Assembly (NCBI RefSeq): GCF_022479115.1
Contig: NZ_CP092497.1
Coordinates: 2,604,001 to 2,668,000 of the forward strand
DNA from: Amycolatopsis sp. EV170708-02-1
GTDB taxonomy: Bacteria > Actinomycetota > Actinomycetes > Mycobacteriales > Pseudonocardiaceae
DNA length: 64,000 bases
Direction: 5' to 3'
Made by a program: the position numbers and the translations under genes
In this document: piece after piece, positions 60,035 through 64,000 of the stretch
How the letters are laid out: every line of letters begins with the position of its first letter
Position numbering within the stretch: position 1 is the stretch's first letter
Notes under the pieces: generated by a model
Seen by the model: only the letters and a program-made list of their open reading frames with translations
Told to the model about the DNA's origin: nothing
Databases searched by the model: none

Positions 60035-60657
60035 GTGGTCCAGTATCGCGTGCGGGCCGGCTGATTGAGCCGCAGCAGGCCGGTGCGCGTGCCGTCGATC
60101 TCGATCTCCGTGACGGCCGCGTTGTCCAGCCGCGGGAACACCGTGCGGTAGTTCCCGAGCGGGATGCCGAGCAGTGCGCACAACGTCAGCCTGATCAGCG
60201 TGTTGTGCGCGACGACCAGCACCGTTTCGCCCGGCGCCTCGGCCGCGATGCCGCGCAGGGCGCCGGCTCCCCGGGCGGCGGCGTCCGCGGGAGGCTCGGA
60301 GCCGGGGAAGGCGCCGCTCACCGGGTCGGCGAGAAACCTCGCGACCGCAGCGGGATCCGCCTCCGCCAGCTCGGCCCTGGTGCGCCCCTCCATCAGTCCG
60401 AAGTGGACTTCGCGCAGCTCGTCGACCACTCGCAACGGCAGGTCCAACGCCTTGGCGGACGGCTCCGCGGTGCGGCGTGCCCGGCTCTGTGGCGAGCAGA
60501 ACACGGCCGACGGCCCGGCCGCCGCGGCGAACGCGGCCAGTTCGTCCGCCTGCCGGAGCCCTTCCTCGGTCAGCGCGACGTCGCTGCTGCCCGCGTACCG
60601 GTTCTCGGCGTGCCATTCGGTCTGGCCGTGCCGTGCCAATAACAACCGTGCGACCAC
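60031..60657 (-). CDS. Histidine phosphatase family protein
   Basis: A 208-residue phosphoglycerate-mutase-like phosphatase. It has the catalytic LLARHGQTEWHAENRYAG (Arg9-His10-Gly11), FCSPQSRARRTAEP, ELREVHFGLMEGRT and the second catalytic His in VVAHNTLIRL. It probably dephosphorylates a small sugar phosphate. The GTG at 60657 is used. It is the first gene of a pair with the DeoR regulator and faces the dha-type operon across a 77-base promoter gap. Confidence 0.9.
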   Translation of the reverse strand: MVARLLLARHGQTEWHAENRYAGSSDVALTEEGLRQADELAAFAAAAGPSAVFCSPQSRARRTAEPSAKALDLPLRVVDELREVHFGLMEGRTRAELAEADPAAVARFLADPVSGAFPGSEPPADAAARGAGALRGIAAEAPGETVLVVAHNTLIRLTLCALLGIPLGNYRTVFPRLDNAAVTEIEIDGTRTGLLRLNQPARTRYWTT

Positions 60658-60696
60658 GGGATCCCTCCTCGGGGCTTGTCCAGATCACATCATCGA

Positions 60697-60708
60697 TGTT
60701 AACTTAAC
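60697..60708 (+). promoter_or_regulatory. TGTTAACTTAAC operator, copy 2
   Basis: Exact copy of the site at 58935, in the divergent gap between the phosphatase-DeoR and HAD-dha operons. Here it is flanked by CATCGATG on both sides, adding a larger imperfect dyad. Control of both divergent units by DeoR is inferred. Confidence 0.65.
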
Positions 60709-60734
60709 AGCATCGATGTGAAAGGAGATGCCGG

Positions 60735-61421
60735 ATGGCACTCGCCGCGGTGGTGTTCGACCTGGACGGTGTCCTCGTCGACAGTGAACACCTTTGGGAG
60801 GAGAACTGGGTGGCGTATGCCGCCCGGCACCGCACCGAATGGACCGCTGAGGACACCGCGTCCGTGCAGGGGATGAGCGCGCCCGAATGGGCCGCGTACC
60901 TCGCGAAGCGGTCCGGCACCCCGGAAAGCGCGGCCGAGGTCGAGCGTGCCGTGGTGGACGGCATGATCGCCGCGATCGAGGCGGGTGAGGCGCCCTTGCT
61001 GCCGGGCGCCGGCGAGATGGTCCGCGAGGTGAGCGCGAAGGTGTCGGTCGCGCTGGCGTCGTCGGCCGCCCGCCGCGTGATCGACGCGGTACTCGACAAG
61101 CACGGGCTCACCGGCGAGTTCTCCGCGACCGTCTCCAGTGCCGAGGTCGCCAGGGGCAAGCCGAGCCCGGACGTCTATCTCGAAGCCGCGGCCAGGCTGG
61201 GCCGGTCCGGCGAGGAATGCCTGGGCGTCGAAGACTCCAGCAACGGCATCCGCGCCGCCGCCGCGGCCGGGCTCACCGTGATCGCGTTGCCGAATCCGGT
61301 GTACCCGCCGAAGCCGGACGCGCTGGAGCTGGCCGCCGAGGTCGCGGAGAACAACGACGACGTGCGGCGCAAGCTGCTCGCGTACCTGTCCGGTGAGTTC
61401 GCGGAAGCGAGCGGGCGATGA
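60735..61421 (+). CDS. HAD-superfamily phosphatase
   Basis: A 228-residue HAD-IA hydrolase with motif I VVFDLDGVLVDSE (Asp9, Asp11), motif II VALASSA, motif III Lys in GKPSPDVYL and motif IV GVEDSSNGIRAAAAAG. It resembles beta-phosphoglucomutase- and polyol-phosphate phosphatase-like enzymes. The ATG follows AAGGAG. Its stop overlaps the kinase start as ATGA. It may act on a sugar-phosphate intermediate of the locus or clear a toxic one. Confidence 0.9.
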   Translation: MALAAVVFDLDGVLVDSEHLWEENWVAYAARHRTEWTAEDTASVQGMSAPEWAAYLAKRSGTPESAAEVERAVVDGMIAAIEAGEAPLLPGAGEMVREVSAKVSVALASSAARRVIDAVLDKHGLTGEFSATVSSAEVARGKPSPDVYLEAAARLGRSGEECLGVEDSSNGIRAAAAAGLTVIALPNPVYPPKPDALELAAEVAENNDDVRRKLLAYLSGEFAEASGR

Positions 61422-63103
61422 CGGTCCTGGGTGCCGCGGAGACGTTCAAACGCGATTGGCTGGACGGGTTCGTCACCGCCTACGGGCGTTCGGTGCGCAA
61501 GGTCCCCGGTGCCTACGGCGTGCTGCGCCGGGAAGAATCCGAACCCAAGGTCGCGGTGGTGATCGGCGGTGGCTGCGGGCACTATCCCGCGTTCGCCGGG
61601 CTGGTCGGCCCCGGGCTGGCCGACGGGGCCGTGGTGGGCGACGTGTTCACCAGCCCGAGCGCCGAGCAGGTCTATCGCACCGCGCGGGCCGCGGAGAGCG
61701 GAGCCGGCGTGCTCTTCGGCTACGGCAACTACCAGGGCGACGTGCTGCATTTCGGGCTCGCCGCGCGCCGGCTGGCCGCCGAGGGCATCGAGAGCAGGAC
61801 CATCCTGGTCACCGACGACATCGCCAGCGGCCCGGCCGACGCGCCGGAAAGGCGTCGTGGCGTCGCGGGCGACTTCCTGGTCTTCAAGATCGCGGGTGCC
61901 GCCGCCGAACGCGGTGACGATCTGGCCGCCGTGCACGCGGTGGCGGAGAAAGCGAACGCGAACACCCGGACGTTCGGGGTGGCGTTCGGCGGGTGCACGC
62001 TGCCCGGCGCGTCCGCTCCGCTGTTCACCGTCGGCGAGAGCGAGATGGAGCTGGGGCTCGGCATCCACGGCGAGCCCGGTGTCCGCACGGTCGGCAGGCT
62101 GAGCGCACGGGAGCTGGCCGACGAGCTGGTCGACGGCCTGCTCCCCGAGCTGCCCGCTGGCGACGGACGGGTGGTGGTCCTGCTGAACGGGCTGGGCCGC
62201 ACCAAGTACGAGGAGATGTTCGCGACGTACACCCGCGTGCACGAACGGCTCGCCGCGGCGGGGCTCAGCCCGTCGCACACCGAGGTCGGCGAGTTCGTGA
62301 CTTCACTCGACATGGCGGGTGTCTCGCTGTCGATCCTGGTGCTCGACGACGAACTCGCCGAGCTCTACGCGGCCCCCTGCGACACCCCTGGCTACCGGAG
62401 CACCGGTGCCGCGCTGGCACGGGTACCGCTGGAGTCCACAGTGGACTCCCTGCTGGCGGAGACCGAACCGGGGCAGGGCATCGTGGACCGCGCGCTGACG
62501 GCGGCCCTGCACGACATCGAGGCCAACGAAGCCGAACTGGGCAGGTTGGACGCGGTCGCGGCCGACGGCGACCACGGGCTGGGTATGACCAGGGGCATGA
62601 GGGCCGCGGTGTCCGCCGCGCGGCGCGACGGAGACTCGCTGTCCACGGCGCTTCTGGCGGCCGGGACGGCGTTCGCCGACGCTGCGGGCGGTGCGTCCGG
62701 CGCGCTGTACGGCGTCTTGCTCGCCGAGACCGGCGCGGGGCTGCGTGGCCTGGCGGGCGAAGAGGTCACCACGGAAGCTCTCGCGGGCGCGGTGGACGGC
62801 GCGGTGAAGGCGTTCGTCGAACTGGGCAAGGCCGAGCCCGGCGAGAAGACCATGCTCGACGCCATCGAGCCGTTCCGGCTGGCGTTGCGCGAACAGGCCG
62901 CCGCGGGCGCCGACGTCCCGCAGGCCTGGCAGAAGGCGGCCCAGGTCGCGGTGAGCGCGGCCCAGGCCACGGCGGACCTGCTGCCCGTCAAAGGCCGGGC
63001 GGCGCGATTGGCACAGCGGAGCAAGGGGCATCCCGACCCTGGGGCCACTTCGTTCGCGCTGCTCGTCACCGCGGTCGGCCAGGCTCTCGGAAAGGAAGAC
63101 TGA
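61418..63103 (+). CDS. Dihydroxyacetone/erythrulose kinase, DhaK-DhaL fusion
   Basis: A 561-residue ATP-dependent kinase. The DhaK half (residues 1-~335) has GGGCGHYPAFAGLVG and the covalent substrate-binding His217 in LGIHGEPGVRT. The DhaL half (~350-561) has the magnesium-ATP motif DGDHGLGM (383-390) and GGASGALYG. Fused forms use ATP instead of the PTS. In mycobacteria such fusions (DerK, LerK) phosphorylate erythrulose in threitol and erythritol use. With an RpiB-type isomerase next, a tetrose pathway fits better than simple dihydroxyacetone use. Confidence 0.9.
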   Translation: MTVLGAAETFKRDWLDGFVTAYGRSVRKVPGAYGVLRREESEPKVAVVIGGGCGHYPAFAGLVGPGLADGAVVGDVFTSPSAEQVYRTARAAESGAGVLFGYGNYQGDVLHFGLAARRLAAEGIESRTILVTDDIASGPADAPERRRGVAGDFLVFKIAGAAAERGDDLAAVHAVAEKANANTRTFGVAFGGCTLPGASAPLFTVGESEMELGLGIHGEPGVRTVGRLSARELADELVDGLLPELPAGDGRVVVLLNGLGRTKYEEMFATYTRVHERLAAAGLSPSHTEVGEFVTSLDMAGVSLSILVLDDELAELYAAPCDTPGYRSTGAALARVPLESTVDSLLAETEPGQGIVDRALTAALHDIEANEAELGRLDAVAADGDHGLGMTRGMRAAVSAARRDGDSLSTALLAAGTAFADAAGGASGALYGVLLAETGAGLRGLAGEEVTTEALAGAVDGAVKAFVELGKAEPGEKTMLDAIEPFRLALREQAAAGADVPQAWQKAAQVAVSAAQATADLLPVKGRAARLAQRSKGHPDPGATSFALLVTAVGQALGKED

Positions 63104-63559
63104 ATGCGGATCGTGGTGGCGGCGGACAACGCCGGGGTGGCACTCAAGGACCAGCTGCGTGACCTGCTCCTCGCCGACGACCGGGTGGACGAGGTCACCG
63201 ACCTCGGCGTGGCCGACGGGTCCGACGACAAGGCGTACCCGCTGCTCGGCCTGGCGGCGGCGGAGACGATCGCGCGGGGCGAGGCGGATCGCGGGGTCCT
63301 GGTCTGCGGCACCGGGATCGGCATGGCGATCTCGGCGAACAAGGTCCCCGGTGTCCGGGCCACGGTCGCGCACGACTCGTACTCCGCCGAGCGTTCGGTC
63401 AAGTCGAACGACTGCCAGGTGATCACCTTCGGCGCCCGGGCGATCGGTCCGGAGCTGGCGAAGAAGATCGTCGCCGAATGGGTCGGCCACCGCTTCGACC
63501 CGGCCTCGGCCAGCGCGAGCAAGGTCGCGCACATCACCGAATACGAGCAAGCTCACTGA
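63104..63559 (+). CDS. RpiB/LacAB-family sugar-phosphate isomerase
   Basis: A 151-residue isomerase with RIVVAADNAGVALKDQL, the catalytic Cys68 in VCGTGIGMAISANK and VRATVAHDSYSAERSVKSND. It begins directly after the kinase stop. Besides ribose-5-phosphate isomerase B, this family includes the erythrulose-4-phosphate isomerases of tetritol pathways (EryI, DerI). The neighbouring erythrulose-type kinase suggests the latter role. Confidence 0.9.
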   Translation: MRIVVAADNAGVALKDQLRDLLLADDRVDEVTDLGVADGSDDKAYPLLGLAAAETIARGEADRGVLVCGTGIGMAISANKVPGVRATVAHDSYSAERSVKSNDCQVITFGARAIGPELAKKIVAEWVGHRFDPASASASKVAHITEYEQAH

Positions 63560-63595
63560 GACGGCCCGAAACGGGCACGGAGAGAGGACGCAGAG

Positions 63596-64000
63596 TTGCG
63601 GATACTCGCTGCGGGAGACCATTTCGTCGGCACCGGCCTGCTGGCCGGCGCCGTCCGTGCCGAGATCGGCGCCGGGCACGAGTTCTCGGAACTCACGCTG
63701 CCGTGGCCGGTGGAGCCGTTCGGTCCGGTCGCGAACGTGCACGAGGCCAGCGGCACCGAGGAGCAGGTGATCGAGGCCTTGGCGGGAGCCGAGGTCGCGG
63801 TGACCCAGATGGCGCCCTTCACCAAACAGGTGTTCGCCGCCGCGCCGGGGCTCAAGCTCGTGTCGGTGTGCCGGGGCGGCCCGGTCAACGTCGACCTCGC
63901 GGCGGCCACCGAAGCGGGTGTCGCGGTGACGTACGCGCCCGGCCGCAACGCCGGTGCCGCCGCCGAATTCGCGGTGGGGATGATCCTGGCCGCGATGCGC
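63596..64000 (+). CDS. 2-hydroxyacid dehydrogenase, N-terminal part
   Basis: A TTG at 63596 preceded by GAGAGAGG opens a frame that runs off the window. The 135 residues visible start LRILAAGDHFVGTGLLAGAV and contain the substrate-domain segments MAPFTKQVFAAAPGLKLVSVCRGGPVNVD and the APGRNAGAAAEFAVGMIL helix. These are typical of the D-2-hydroxyacid dehydrogenase (SerA-like) family. The NAD-binding domain lies outside. It is part of the dha-type operon and may oxidise or reduce a 2-hydroxyacid derived from the sugar. Confidence 0.85.
   Translation, partial: MRILAAGDHFVGTGLLAGAVRAEIGAGHEFSELTLPWPVEPFGPVANVHEASGTEEQVIEALAGAEVAVTQMAPFTKQVFAAAPGLKLVSVCRGGPVNVDLAAATEAGVAVTYAPGRNAGAAAEFAVGMILAAMR

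Noticed and set aside
1..64000. tRNA or rRNA genes
   Set aside because: No cloverleaf-like T-loop/acceptor combination or rRNA segment was noticed by eye; a tRNAscan run would be decisive.

Overview
The window is GC-rich DNA from an actinobacterium of the Pseudonocardiales, most like Amycolatopsis. The case rests on base composition, GTG/TTG starts, an Lsr2 nucleoid protein, a mycobacterial-type heme-degrading monooxygenase and gene order. The backbone folE-folP-folB-folK-(DUF3180)-(Pro-rich coiled-coil protein)-(DUF2520)-panC-panD-coaX-lysS-lsr2-clpC, and further on mhuD, an alpha/beta hydrolase, a PGRP-type amidase, mutY and a beta-carbonic anhydrase, follows the Mycobacterium tuberculosis Rv3609c to Rv3588c neighbourhood as I remember it. 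Lineage-specific genes are inserted between the backbone genes. The genus assignment is inference.

Layout. 1-2345: folate operon. Its first gene, folE, enters the window inside an intein that splices directly before the zinc-ligand cysteine of GTP cyclohydrolase I. 2346-4096: a dense set of palindromes, a MerR regulator with its own 19-bp-spacer promoter, and a small membrane protein. 4157-10697: membrane/coiled-coil protein, PrsW-like protease, then the pantothenate/CoA genes (DUF2520, panC, panD, coaX). 10698-16766: two methyltransferases, lysS, lsr2, an AraC regulator, a DinB-like protein and an iron-regulated FhuF-like protein. 17113-23897: clpC, a membrane-anchored Hsp70-like protein, pyroglutamyl peptidase and an M1 peptidase. 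24094-30270: a giant SARP/LuxR-like regulator, a DrrAB-type exporter and a membrane endo/exonuclease/phosphatase. 30320-35891: mhuD-sirtuin pair, FAD monooxygenase, M1 lipoprotein, hydrolase, secreted thioredoxin and rhodanese.

36219-43109 is the most unusual accessory segment. It holds a frameshifted LysR gene divergent from a tightly overlapping cassette of cyclodipeptide synthase, NCS1-type permease and LysR regulator. A third M1-family protein with the zinc-binding HExxH lost and an MFS exporter follow. 43054-49547: amidase, mutY, carbonic anhydrase, LacI regulator and a zinc ABC importer behind a Zur-like box. 49544-56119: a frameshifted AlgX/AlgJ-like gene, a repeat-filled gap, three tandem DUF445 paralogues and a coiled-coil protein. 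56124-64000: a sugar/polyol catabolic locus (FGGY kinase, polyol MFS permease, DeoR regulator, two phosphatases, DhaK-DhaL fusion kinase, RpiB-type isomerase, start of a 2-hydroxyacid dehydrogenase), with one 12-bp site in both divergent promoter regions.

A second theme is the intergenic DNA. It carries several families of palindromes, many of which supply or touch the stop codon of a neighbouring gene. It also carries a family of contiguous 21-bp units, 21 copies in three arrays, set head-to-head or tail-to-tail. No rRNA, tRNA, CRISPR, prophage or transposase was found.
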